Below, piece by piece: positions 37,001 to 46,233 of a stretch of 64,000 nucleotides of DNA; the first letter of the stretch is position 1, and the number at the start of each line of letters is the position of its first letter. The DNA comes from Nitrospira sp. GTDB lineage: Bacteria > Nitrospirota > Nitrospiria > Nitrospirales > Nitrospiraceae. Under the pieces are notes generated by a model. It was given only the letters and a program-made list of their open reading frames with translations. It had not been told where the DNA came from and made no database searches. The position numbers and the translations under genes are program-made. The DNA is taken from assembly GCA_015709715.1 (NCBI GenBank), contig CP054184.1, forward strand, positions 3,023,001 through 3,087,000, in the 5' to 3' direction.

Positions 37001-38626
37001 GTGTCTAGAAATCTGGTGGTTTGCTGTGATGGGACAGGGAATATATGGGGGAACGATTGCGATACGAACGTCGTCAAACTCGTCCGAATTCTTCAGAAAA
37101 ATGAACAGCAAATACTTTTCTACGATCCAGGTGTCGGTACAAGCGATACATATCCATCAATAGGAAAAATTAGTCGTGCAAAGGCGCGAGCGAAAGAAAT
37201 AGTGGGTTTAGCGATTGGTGGTGGTATCTACGAAAACATCGGACAGGCTTATGGCTTTTTGGTCGAGCATTATCAGCCCACGGACCGTGTTTTCATTTTC
37301 GGCTTTTCCCGTGGAGCGTTCACAGCGCGATGCGTGGCAGGCATGATCAATTTGTTTGGAATTGTTCGCCGAGGGGCAGAAGCAATGATTCCTTCATTAA
37401 CGCGTATCTATTTTCAACCAATCGAGGGGACGGGGCGTACCGGAAGTACCAGGCAAGATTATGGCGATGATATACGCGCGGTGTTTACACTCGAAGGTCG
37501 AGACGCTCGGGTGTACTTCCTGGGTGTTTGGGATACTGTCAGTACGGTTGGAGGTCTTCCAGGGTCGAAGAAGAATATTACAAGTTACGGAACCATTAGT
37601 GGGAAAAATTACGATCATGTTCGCCATGCTGTGGCTTCTCATGAGTATCGCTATGCATACGAACCAAGGCTATTTAAAGACAACAATTTCGACCATGGTC
37701 GGACCTCACTAAAGCAATTACGGTTTGCCGGTGCTCACAGTGATGTCGGAGGCTCATACAAAGAGTCTGGATTATCCAACTGTAGTTTAAAGTGGATGGT
37801 CGAGGAGGCAATAGAAAAAGGATTGCTGTGCGATTTGGCCAAGGTCAACTCCATTGAAATTGATCCGTTGGGGCTTGCCCACGACCAGGCGTTTAGCCAG
37901 CCACTTTGGGCTCTGTCAGGTCTGCGGACGCGTCTAAGTGTCCTCGGGGTCGAACCACATTGGTCGTTTAGCGAACGTGAAAAGGCGAAAAACATCAAGG
38001 CAGTCTGGAAGCCTTTACGGAAAAATTTGTCGGCATTGAGCTGGATCAGCGGAACGCTTGTGATGTTGTTTGTAGTCCAGCTGCTCAGTTACTGGGCTTG
38101 TTCCATGCCATGTGATTATCAATTTAATCCCTCCGACCTTTTTCGTCACGAATTCAATATGGCCCTCTTTTTTGATGTGATTCGGGGTGATGGTATTGAG
38201 AACCTTTTCGGCACCGTGAATGCCAGCCGAATGATTAAACGATATCTCGCCGATTACCTATTCATTCTTGCCTACTCCGGTGCAGTATGCTGGCTTCTAG
38301 TTTATGGCCGTCGAATCGTGGCTGAGCTAACCACCAAGCCTGTTCTTCATCGTGCCGCACACTGGAGCAGTTTAATACCCTTGTGGATTTTGATCGGAAG
38401 CGATGTGGTCGAAAATACACTTACATTGTATTTGCTGAATGAGCCGGTAGGTGCTTATCGAACTCATGACGTTATCTTATGGCTCACTGCAGGACTTACG
38501 GGGACTAAGCTCCTGGCGCTACTTATGCTCTGTTGCCATTTTATCTGTCTTGGCGCTTGGGCATTGATTGCAAGGATAATTCATAAGCCAAATGTCGTGA
38601 AGAGGGGAAGTTCAATCCCCACTTGA
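37001..38626 (+). CDS. DUF2235 alpha/beta hydrolase with C-terminal membrane segments
   Basis: A 541-residue protein. The first ~330 residues are a DUF2235 domain: NLVVCCDGTGNIWG at the start, the nucleophile elbow GFSRGAFTAR (about 104-113) and FAGAHSDVGGSY, which supplies the catalytic His. The same family includes Tle1-type phospholipase effectors. Three hydrophobic segments follow (about 350-370, 425-445, 500-530), so it is probably membrane-bound with a cytoplasmic hydrolase head. It starts with GTG after AAGGGTGAG. A second DUF2235 gene lies at 41385. Confidence 0.85.
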   Translation: MSRNLVVCCDGTGNIWGNDCDTNVVKLVRILQKNEQQILFYDPGVGTSDTYPSIGKISRAKARAKEIVGLAIGGGIYENIGQAYGFLVEHYQPTDRVFIFGFSRGAFTARCVAGMINLFGIVRRGAEAMIPSLTRIYFQPIEGTGRTGSTRQDYGDDIRAVFTLEGRDARVYFLGVWDTVSTVGGLPGSKKNITSYGTISGKNYDHVRHAVASHEYRYAYEPRLFKDNNFDHGRTSLKQLRFAGAHSDVGGSYKESGLSNCSLKWMVEEAIEKGLLCDLAKVNSIEIDPLGLAHDQAFSQPLWALSGLRTRLSVLGVEPHWSFSEREKAKNIKAVWKPLRKNLSALSWISGTLVMLFVVQLLSYWACSMPCDYQFNPSDLFRHEFNMALFFDVIRGDGIENLFGTVNASRMIKRYLADYLFILAYSGAVCWLLVYGRRIVAELTTKPVLHRAAHWSSLIPLWILIGSDVVENTLTLYLLNEPVGAYRTHDVILWLTAGLTGTKLLALLMLCCHFICLGAWALIARIIHKPNVVKRGSSIPT

Positions 38627-38723
38627 AACGCTGGTCGATGGATGCTTATTCATTTAATATTCCGGAGCTTAGGTTCACCGATGTATACGTAGTTATTGCA
38701 CGTGTAATAATTTTCATGCTCCT

Positions 38724-39755
38724 ATGCGCAAATTCACAATAATAAAAGCTTGTGCGACTTCGCTCAGATCCTTCGGACTAGTTAGTCTCTCCTTCGCACT
38801 CACAATTCTAACCAATGTTGGGCTTTTGGGCTGCGACAGGCTTACTCATCCCTCCGTAGAGAAAGTAATGCTGCACACAATGAAAGCTACTGTTGATGGG
38901 CTGAATAAGGAGTCGCTTCACATACGATATTTTGGCGCTACTACTATTCAAATCGATGACGGGAACACTGCCCTGATGATTGATGGTTTTTTCTCTCGTC
39001 CAGGATTAGCGCAGATGCTGTTCGGAAAAATCTCGCCGGATATAGACAGGATAAATTATGCATTCGCAAAGGGCAGCGTAGGAAACCTGGCTGCCGTACT
39101 CGTCGCGCACTCCCACTATGACCATGCTATGGATTCAGCATTTGTGGCGGTTCGCAAAAGTGCAGTACTTGTTGGCTCAAAATCGACCGCCAAAATCGGG
39201 CGAGGTCAAGGCTTGCCAGACGATCGGATAATTGAAGTGAATCATGGTGATAAGCTGCGGTATGGGGATTTTATCGTTGAGATTTTTGAATCACCGCATT
39301 CTCCAGATCCGTGGTTCTCTGAGGACATCAACCAAACTCTTCAACCTCCGGCGCGGGTTGGAGAGTATAGAGCAGGAAAAAATTTCTCCTTCCTTATACG
39401 TCACCGGTGGGGAACGGTCCTCATACATCCGAGTGCAAACTTCTCACCTAACTTATTTGAGAATATCAAAGCTGATGTGGTTTTTCTGAGCCTGGGCATG
39501 CTTGGTTCGCAGTCGGAATGTTTTGCGGAAGAGTATTGGAGGAGCGTAGTACTAGCTAGTAAAGCAAGATTTGTAGTTCCAATCCATTGGGACGATCTTC
39601 TTCGTCCGCTTGACGAACCCTTATTGCCGATGCCCTATCTCGTGGATGACTTCACTGGTGGATACAAAACGCTTTTAAGAATGGCGGAGCGGGATCGCAT
39701 CTCCGTACAATTTATGCCTCTTTTTCAACCATTTGACATAAAAGCCTTTCAGTAA
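38724..39755 (+). CDS. MBL-fold metallohydrolase lipoprotein
   Basis: A 343-residue protein with an N-terminal signal ending in the lipobox-like LLGC (about residue 37), so it is probably exported and lipid-anchored. The metallo-beta-lactamase motif HSHYDHAMD (His-x-His-x-Asp-His) lies near residue 132, with later metal residues in FLIRHRWGTVLIHPSA and VVPIHWDD. The fold is that of a general MBL hydrolase; possible substrates include lactones, phosphodiesters or N-acyl lipids. The next gene starts nine bases downstream, so the two form an operon. Confidence 0.8.
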   Translation: MRKFTIIKACATSLRSFGLVSLSFALTILTNVGLLGCDRLTHPSVEKVMLHTMKATVDGLNKESLHIRYFGATTIQIDDGNTALMIDGFFSRPGLAQMLFGKISPDIDRINYAFAKGSVGNLAAVLVAHSHYDHAMDSAFVAVRKSAVLVGSKSTAKIGRGQGLPDDRIIEVNHGDKLRYGDFIVEIFESPHSPDPWFSEDINQTLQPPARVGEYRAGKNFSFLIRHRWGTVLIHPSANFSPNLFENIKADVVFLSLGMLGSQSECFAEEYWRSVVLASKARFVVPIHWDDLLRPLDEPLLPMPYLVDDFTGGYKTLLRMAERDRISVQFMPLFQPFDIKAFQ

Positions 39756-39764
39756 GGACACTAC

Positions 39765-40901
39765 ATGAACGTTCCTGCACGAAGGGATTTAATTGCCGCG
39801 CGTCTTCTCCGACAGACCTCTCAAGGGCGCCGACTATGGATGGTGCATTCAAGATATCTTGGTGCGACGTGCGCCAGCCTGATCCTTGCCCTCATCGTTG
39901 GGTGCGGACAGTTACCGGCAGAGGTCCGTGTCGAGTGTACGCAGCTACCGGCAGCTTCGCAGCAAATCGCTCTTGGGATGTTCGGCCCCGAGGATTTGGC
40001 ATTAGACGTATCCGCTGAACGGCCAAGGCTAATCATATCCTCCCAGAATAGAAGAGCGACCAAAACGCGAGGAAAGATATTTCACGTTGATCTGGTCACG
40101 CATGAGATTCGTGAAATGCCTCGAAGGGGAGAGCCTGCTCAGCTGATCAACTCCTTTCATCCCCATGGCCTTGATCTCGCAATGATTGACGACAGGAAAG
40201 TTCTATATGTCGTTGTACATGGAACTGAAGAATGGATAGTGCGCTACACTGTTCTTGAAAACGAACTCGTCTACGATAAGACTCTTGGCCCTAATGAAGA
40301 ACTGACTAATCCGAATGATGTAGACGCGGATGCACATGGAAATATCTATGTAACCAACTCCTCGACAGGGAAAAGCTTCCTAGTAAATTGGTTAAAGTCG
40401 AATGTGTTGGGCATGCGGACCACCCCCACTTTGCGCTTGTCAACTAAAGGATGGGAATCCGTAGCGGACCTCGCAAAAGCTCCGAACGGCGTTCTTATAC
40501 ACGGAAACTATCTACTCATCGGAGATTCTTTGGCAGACACTGTTACGATACATCCTCTGCCTGGCTCGACAGGGCAGAAGAAAGTTCTGGAAATGAGTAT
40601 GCCTGACAATATGAGCGAAGGTCCTGATCACGATGTCCTCACGGCATCTCACAATTCAAGATTATCTTTTATGCTACACCGCTCAGAAATTATGACGGCT
40701 GGTGGCTCTATTTTTCGCATTACCGATATTGAGGGGAGCCCGACACTCAACAAGGTTTTCATAACAGATGGGACTATGCTCAGTGCACCCTCCTCAGCCG
40801 TTTACTTCAATAACACCCTTTATATTGGGCAAGTTTTTGATCCATTCATTTTAGCTGTGCCTGTCCGTGATCTAAAACAGGCTCATGTCTGTGCCAAATG
40901 A
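39765..40901 (+). CDS. Paraoxonase/SMP-30-like beta-propeller lipoprotein
   Basis: A 378-residue protein. HPHGLDLAMIDD and NPNDVDADAHGNIYVTNS are the calcium-site strands of arylesterase/paraoxonase-type six-bladed propellers, enzymes that hydrolyse esters and lactones. A lipobox (ALIVGC) lies near residue 47, preceded by a 25-residue polar extension; an ATG at 39840 would give a standard lipoprotein signal, but the ATG at 39765 has the better ribosome site (GTAAGGAC). The pair with the MBL gene suggests envelope-localised lactone or ester breakdown. This is inference. Confidence 0.72.
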   Translation: MNVPARRDLIAARLLRQTSQGRRLWMVHSRYLGATCASLILALIVGCGQLPAEVRVECTQLPAASQQIALGMFGPEDLALDVSAERPRLIISSQNRRATKTRGKIFHVDLVTHEIREMPRRGEPAQLINSFHPHGLDLAMIDDRKVLYVVVHGTEEWIVRYTVLENELVYDKTLGPNEELTNPNDVDADAHGNIYVTNSSTGKSFLVNWLKSNVLGMRTTPTLRLSTKGWESVADLAKAPNGVLIHGNYLLIGDSLADTVTIHPLPGSTGQKKVLEMSMPDNMSEGPDHDVLTASHNSRLSFMLHRSEIMTAGGSIFRITDIEGSPTLNKVFITDGTMLSAPSSAVYFNNTLYIGQVFDPFILAVPVRDLKQAHVCAK

Positions 40902-41384
40902 CCAACATATTGGATTCTTGCTGCCTAGGGCTGAAAATCCTTCTGTGGTCGTCGACACTGTAGAGCTCAGGCAGGCTAGTGATCGGGGCAATGCTGTCTG
41001 CTTCTCACTCTCGCTGTTGTAAAATATCTGATGGCGCGAAGCGCCATCACGTTGTGCATGCGATATCGACTCTTTTGTGGCTCATTAGAATTGCCCTCTC
41101 ATTGATTCCAGCCTTGGAATGGCCTTTATTTATCGGAACCCCAACAAAATCGCGACCTAAATACGACGAGCCAATATAAGTAGTCAGGGCCATTCGGCCC
41201 TATTGTAAAACGTAGTTGTATCTACTACTACTCCAGAAGGATGAAGAATTACATTCCGATAATGGCGTATCTGAGTCACGAGGCGCAGCAATTGAAATTC
41301 TAAGCTACGACAGTTCTCTTATGGTTCTAGTGGTAATGCTTATTTAAGCGCTTGAGTCGACTTATTATTGATGGCAGGGGGAGA
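40902..41384. other. Intergenic stretch, nothing recognised
   Basis: About 480 bases between same-strand hydrolase genes. No convincing frame or RNA gene is seen. The segment is AT-rich from 41170 onwards and probably carries the promoter of the second DUF2235 gene. Confidence 0.4.
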
Positions 41385-42815
41385 ATGAGCGTCTTCATAT
41401 TGATCATGGCGACTGTGCTCATCGTTGGATGTGTCCCCAAGGGAATGCTCGCCCAAAACGAAGGTGAGCTTCCAAGACTGTGTGATTCCTTCAAGGCGAT
41501 GGAGGCCGATGGGCTGAGTGATACATATTTGGCAAATCGTGAATTTTGGAAAACATTCGACAAGCGTTATGCCAGAGATCCGCAAAAACCAGAGGGCGGC
41601 AAGCCCCGCAAACTGATTGTATTCATGGACGGAACCGGTAATGACAAGACATCATCAACAAATGTGAGGAAGCTGTATCGGTTAGCCGTGCAACATGCCT
41701 GTAAAGGAAATCGTGTGATTCCTTATTATGACAAAGGAGTCGGCGCTAAGTGGATTAACCGTGTCACAGGCGGAATCGGAGGAAGGGGAACTAGCTTAAA
41801 TATTCGTCAAGCCTATAGATTTTTAGTGGAGGCCTATACGCCGGGAGATGAAATTTACCTTATCGGGTTTAGCCGAGGAGCATTCACTGCAAGATCACTA
41901 AATGGACTAATTGAGTTTGCTGGCCTAGTCGACGAAGAAACTGTTCAGAAGAAGTGGCATGACTATCTTCCATTGCCTGGTGTAACAAATCTGCATTTTA
42001 GTATAGGCGCTCTCTATGACGTTTATCATCAAAATTTCGATGGGAGACCTGGATTCGAAAAAAGAGTCAAAGAAGAATTGGATGAGATAATTAGAGCACG
42101 CAACATGAAGGTATTTAAAGACTCACAGAAAGTAAAAGTAACAGCAATAGGGGTTTTTGATACAGTTCCAGCATTGGGGTTGGTTCGTGATGATGAGCCG
42201 GACGACCATCGATTGGATCTCTATGCGCAATACGGCTTCCATGCACTTGCTCTTGATGAGCAACGCGACGATTTTCGGCTTCTCCGGTTCGACCCTTTAC
42301 GTGCGACAGAAGGTAGCCAGCTTGAAGAAGTGTGGTTTGCCGGGGTGCATTCCGATGTTGGTGGAAGTTATTCACTGGAATACAACTGCACATCTAAGGA
42401 CGACTTCAGGGGTATCGCTACTACGCCGTTAAATTGGATGATTAAAAAACTATCGAAGTTCGAAATACTTCCTTCAGTTCAAGAGCTGGATGAAATGGCC
42501 CATCAAGATAAAACCTCTTCTCTTAGGTGTGGTTGTGACCAGGGGGGCGGTCCGTTTATCGAGTGTGACTGTGGCCTTTTGCACGATGAATATTTCGACG
42601 GTTCGTTCGGATGGTTGAGGTGGATGGGAAGCTTTCCAAGAAAACCGCACAGCGGGGATAGTATTCATCGCAGTGTGCTTCGAAGAATCGCACTAGAAAA
42701 ATTGTTCCGTGGTCACCCTGAACGTGAACAGGACGGGCAGTATCTATTTTTAGGCCGGCCTAATCCAGGTAACGCCAAAGAGTATTTCGAGAAGAATTTC
42801 GTGGTCGTAGACTAG
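41385..42815 (+). CDS. DUF2235 hydrolase lipoprotein
   Basis: A 476-residue protein with a lipoprotein signal (lipobox LIVGC near residue 16). The DUF2235 core follows: KLIVFMDGTGNDKTSSTN, GFSRGAFTAR and FAGVHSDVGGSY. A Cys-rich insert near the end (RCGCDQGGGPFIECDCG) could bind a metal. ATG 41385 is preferred to the frame opening at 41352 because it gives a clean signal peptide and follows AGGGGGAG. It is a distant paralogue of the gene at 37001, but exported instead of membrane-tailed. Confidence 0.85.
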   Translation: MSVFILIMATVLIVGCVPKGMLAQNEGELPRLCDSFKAMEADGLSDTYLANREFWKTFDKRYARDPQKPEGGKPRKLIVFMDGTGNDKTSSTNVRKLYRLAVQHACKGNRVIPYYDKGVGAKWINRVTGGIGGRGTSLNIRQAYRFLVEAYTPGDEIYLIGFSRGAFTARSLNGLIEFAGLVDEETVQKKWHDYLPLPGVTNLHFSIGALYDVYHQNFDGRPGFEKRVKEELDEIIRARNMKVFKDSQKVKVTAIGVFDTVPALGLVRDDEPDDHRLDLYAQYGFHALALDEQRDDFRLLRFDPLRATEGSQLEEVWFAGVHSDVGGSYSLEYNCTSKDDFRGIATTPLNWMIKKLSKFEILPSVQELDEMAHQDKTSSLRCGCDQGGGPFIECDCGLLHDEYFDGSFGWLRWMGSFPRKPHSGDSIHRSVLRRIALEKLFRGHPEREQDGQYLFLGRPNPGNAKEYFEKNFVVVD

Positions 42816-43092
42816 CGCATCGATTTCACGACTGTGTGATACCTGCTGTTCACACCGTAAATGGCCGAAGCACAGGCTTTTCAGCCTGAGATTTAAGCTG
42901 AGTAATAGCATACCAATAGGGTCACCGTGAACTGCAGCCTTCACTCCCGCACATTCTTGGTTTCTGTAAGCTGAACTATGGTATGGCTCAGTATGAATTC
43001 TGTTGCACTCAATAAGTTGCGTAGACCGTTAAGGAGTTTTCTCTGATCCGCCACACCAGCAATAACGCGACTTCAAGGACGAAGGTAAAGAA

Positions 43093-44865
43093 ATGGTGAT
43101 TCGATTCGCGGTGCTAATCGGGATACTTGGCACGTTAGGGTGTGGGAGCTTGGTAAAGAGCGTACCTTATGCCAACATCATTATGGTTGATGCGGACGGT
43201 CATCCTGTTGATCCGAGAGGATATGGCCCATGCGAGCTGGACACAGAAGGAAACTGTAACAAACGGCAGAGTATTCTTAGAAGTTATTCACAGTTTGGAA
43301 CTATTAGCGAATATGGTCGTCACATTAAGAATGTATTGAAGGGGCTTGAGGAGCATAAGAAAGAGAGGAGACCTCACAAAATTTTAATTCATGTGCACGG
43401 CGGTCTTAATTTTCAGACCGGAACAGTCGAGCGTGCCATCGAGCTTAGTCAAGATGTCTTGAAGGACACAGACGCTTATCCAGTGTTCATTAATTGGCAG
43501 TCATCGTTTTTTCCCAGTTATTGGAATCACCTGACACATATTCGCCAAGCCGAGGATTGGTCTCAGGGATCATGGAGCCAGGGATGGGCTTATGCCACCG
43601 CGCCCTTCTATCTCAGTGCAGACATTGCACGATCAGCCATTCGCATCCCAACTGCGACGTTTTTTCAAGTCCGCAATGATATTGAGACTGTGCCTGCCCT
43701 CCGCTTTCTTCATTCATCCGACCTTGTACTTGCTCAACAAGCAACATTTGATGAACTCTGTCGTAGAAGGTTTGGTCCGTCCGCGTGGGTTGAAGGCGCT
43801 TTGTACGAGTACATGACAGCCTTGGATAAGCAAATTGCCGACTGTCCAAAAACTGAAGGAGCCAGGAAGGGCGAACTCAGTGACCCGAAAGCTAAGAATA
43901 GCGAAGATTTTAACATGTGGCTCGGTCTCGACCAACGAGCATGGTCAGACAAATTCTGGGCGTCACTCAAGTATGTTATTACGTCTCCTTTCAAGCTGGC
44001 TTCTGCTCCGATAATCGATGCATTCGGTACTAGCTCTTGGGATGTGATGCTCCGAAGCGTTGCTCAGCTATTCCATTACGATGGCTCCCCCCTTCCCAAT
44101 AGGAACGAAGATGAATCTGAGGACGTCGAATATGACTTCACACGCACAGGCGCTCTGGCTGTGTTTTTTGACCAGTTACGAACGAAAATTTGCAATTACG
44201 ATAAACAGACCGTGAGTACACGAAGCTCTCATAGAGAGGGTTGTCCTAATAAGGATAGTTGGGAAATAACTCTGGTAGGTCATTCGACGGGAGCCATCAT
44301 CGTTAATCGTATTATAAGAGAGTTCGGAGATCTCCCGATCAGGAATGTGGTTTATATGGCAGCAGCTAGTACCATTAAGGATTACCAAGATACTATCTTT
44401 CCTTATCTTTTAGAAAGAAATGTGGGAACAGCCTCGGGAGATCTCACTAGCCTTTGTGACACAAAAAACGCATCAAATGATTCCAACGCTGATGGTAGGA
44501 ATATTGTCTGCGTCTATCACCTCATGCTTCACGAAGCGGCTGAATCTGGGGAATGGTTTAACGATATTCTGGACCCTTTTCCACGCGGATCGTTACTCGT
44601 TTGGTTGGACAATTTCTTGAGTCATCCCTTGAGCAGAGAGGATCGTACTCTTGGTCGTTTTACAAATTTTATTGCAGCCGCTCATCACACCCCGGCCCTA
44701 ATTCGACCTTCTATTAGTATTGTAAAGTTTGGAGTTGGAGAAGGGGTATTAAGTCCACAAAAGCATGGCGACTTTGGAGGAAGACTTAAGTTCTGGATTC
44801 CGAAATGCTGGGCTGGCCCGCCAAAGCATCCAAGGGAGTGCTATCGCGAACTTGGCCATTATTGA
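43093..44865 (+). CDS. Alpha/beta hydrolase-fold lipoprotein
   Basis: A 590-residue protein with a short lipoprotein signal (lipobox TLGC at residue 17). The early segment ILIHVHGGLNFQTG resembles the first strand and oxyanion loop of alpha/beta hydrolases. The nucleophile elbow is LVGHSTGAIIVNRII near residue 398, and a late His is in FIAAAHHTP. The middle ~250 residues are a large helical insertion. A lipase or esterase of the cell envelope is likely; no narrower family is recognised. It overlaps no gene but lies 15 bases before the next one. Confidence 0.75.
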   Translation: MVIRFAVLIGILGTLGCGSLVKSVPYANIIMVDADGHPVDPRGYGPCELDTEGNCNKRQSILRSYSQFGTISEYGRHIKNVLKGLEEHKKERRPHKILIHVHGGLNFQTGTVERAIELSQDVLKDTDAYPVFINWQSSFFPSYWNHLTHIRQAEDWSQGSWSQGWAYATAPFYLSADIARSAIRIPTATFFQVRNDIETVPALRFLHSSDLVLAQQATFDELCRRRFGPSAWVEGALYEYMTALDKQIADCPKTEGARKGELSDPKAKNSEDFNMWLGLDQRAWSDKFWASLKYVITSPFKLASAPIIDAFGTSSWDVMLRSVAQLFHYDGSPLPNRNEDESEDVEYDFTRTGALAVFFDQLRTKICNYDKQTVSTRSSHREGCPNKDSWEITLVGHSTGAIIVNRIIREFGDLPIRNVVYMAAASTIKDYQDTIFPYLLERNVGTASGDLTSLCDTKNASNDSNADGRNIVCVYHLMLHEAAESGEWFNDILDPFPRGSLLVWLDNFLSHPLSREDRTLGRFTNFIAAAHHTPALIRPSISIVKFGVGEGVLSPQKHGDFGGRLKFWIPKCWAGPPKHPRECYRELGHY

Positions 44866-44879
44866 TTGGACACACTCAG

Positions 44880-45320
44880 ATGGGAAGGATAAAGGATCCC
44901 GGGCCTACAGGAGGCGACCATGTTATTTATCATGGAGCGAAGGGCAAGCGTGGGTATTTGATATGCTCAGCCGCCGGGACTCTGGCGGCGATTTTAGCTT
45001 TCTGTTCTCTTCACTTTGCGTATGCGGGCTGGAAGTGTCGACAAGTTGAGTTGATTTATCCGTGGCTAACGTTCTGGGTAATTGTCACTCCAGTGTGGTT
45101 CTGGTTCGAATATTTTGTGATTTTCAGAAAGTACGGTGATTCTACCGCCTTTGATAGTTTCAAGCATGGCCAACAGCTTTCATTGGCAATCTGGGCGGCG
45201 CTTGTATTTTTCTTAAATGGATTAGTCAGTGCTGAACACTTCAAAGAGGCGCCGCAGAGTCCGACTTCATGCGAAGTGAATCTCACTGATCTGCAAGTGT
45301 ACTGGAGAATGGTTCGATAA
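44880..45320 (+). CDS. Hypothetical membrane protein, 146 aa
   Basis: Three hydrophobic segments (about residues 26-48, 55-78, 97-115) with a basic N-terminus and a short polar tail. The frame opens at 44805 inside the preceding gene; ATG 44880, 15 bases after that gene's stop, is preferred, although its ribosome site is weak. Not recognised. It is probably cotranscribed with the alpha/beta hydrolase lipoprotein. Confidence 0.55.
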   Translation: MGRIKDPGPTGGDHVIYHGAKGKRGYLICSAAGTLAAILAFCSLHFAYAGWKCRQVELIYPWLTFWVIVTPVWFWFEYFVIFRKYGDSTAFDSFKHGQQLSLAIWAALVFFLNGLVSAEHFKEAPQSPTSCEVNLTDLQVYWRMVR

Positions 45321-45429
45321 AATGATCTTATTGGCCTTTCGAGATCATTGTGAGGGCATCTAAAGAGATAGCGTTTGTTCCCTTCATGTAGCTCTTCAGT
45401 ATGGTGCAATTGTGACAAGAAGCGGGTAC

Positions 45430-45750
45430 TTACATCGGAACGAGAACTCTTCGTCTCTCCTCTATATGCTTCCTGATCTTATCTGGTAATGCTTGTTCGG
45501 CTAGCTGCAGTTCATAGGTCTTTTGCAGGTTCATCCAGAACTCGGCAGTGGTATTAAAAAAGGTTGCCAGACGCAGGGCAGTATCCCCGGTAATGCCTCG
45601 CTGTCCCTTAATAATTGCCGTAATTCGGTTTGCGGGTACCTCCAGTGCTTTGGCGAGTGTGTTGGCGTTGATGCCGGGGTCGGAAGCCTTCATGAACTCT
45701 TCCACCAAAATCTCTCCTGGATGCACCGGTCGCATGCCGTTCTTCACCAT
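45430..45750 (-). CDS. higA: HigA-type antitoxin
   Basis: A 106-residue XRE-family antitoxin. MRPVHPGEILVEEFM and TLAKALEVPANRITAIIKGQRGITGDTALRLATFFNTTAEFWMNLQ-like text is the HigA/VapI signature with the helix-turn-helix at about 30-55. It lies 12 bases after the toxin gene, in the toxin-first order typical of higBA, and should repress its own promoter. Confidence 0.93.
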   Translation of the reverse strand: MVKNGMRPVHPGEILVEEFMKASDPGINANTLAKALEVPANRITAIIKGQRGITGDTALRLATFFNTTAEFWMNLQKTYELQLAEQALPDKIRKHIEERRRVLVPM

Positions 45751-45762
45751 GGCCGTTCTCCT

Positions 45763-46041
45763 TCAGTGATAGTCTGTGATCTCGACATCATGGGGGCCAT
45801 CCGCCATCCAACTGAAACAGATGCGCGAGTGGTCGTTGATCCTGATGCTATACTGCCCCGTACGATCACCTTTCAGCTTTTCCAAGCGATTGCCCGGAGG
45901 AGCGAGCAAATCCTTCAAATCCGCAGCACTGTCTAGCATCGTGAGTTTCCGTTCAGCCCCATTGCGGATACCGGAGAACTCTCTGGCGGGCATCCCGGCA
46001 AACAGGCGCTCCGTCTTCTTATCCCGAAAACTTCTGATCAC
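45763..46041 (-). CDS. higB: HigB-type toxin
   Basis: A 92-residue RelE-superfamily mRNA interferase. MIRSFRDKKTERLFAG at the start, RKLTMLDSAADLKDLLAPPGNRLEKLKGD in the middle and YSIRINDHSRICFSW near the end are the HigB/GraT pattern, with the basic residues expected for ribosome-dependent mRNA cutting. It lies about 190 bases from attR, so it would punish loss of the island. Confidence 0.93.
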   Translation of the reverse strand: MIRSFRDKKTERLFAGMPAREFSGIRNGAERKLTMLDSAADLKDLLAPPGNRLEKLKGDRTGQYSIRINDHSRICFSWMADGPHDVEITDYH

Positions 46042-46083
46042 GGTCCTTACTTTATCATCGTTTTACGATTTACGTAAAACGGA

Positions 46084-46103
46084 TGTGCTAAATTTGTGCT
46101 AAA
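46084..46103 (-). repeat. Putative integrase arm site, right copy
   Basis: A 20-base sequence identical to 17169-17188 and in the same orientation, again two TTTAGCACA units on the minus strand, 130 bases inside attR. Outside the tRNA repeats it is the only long match noticed between the two island ends. Confidence 0.6.
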
Positions 46104-46233
46104 AATTTTCAAAATGGGCTCGATTTAATGGAAACCATAGAATCGATGGAAGTTAGATAACCGCTTGATTCCTCGATAAAAATGGGGAAACCTTCGCAAA
46201 AATCAAGCCGCTAGTAAATTGCCACTTGCCGAA

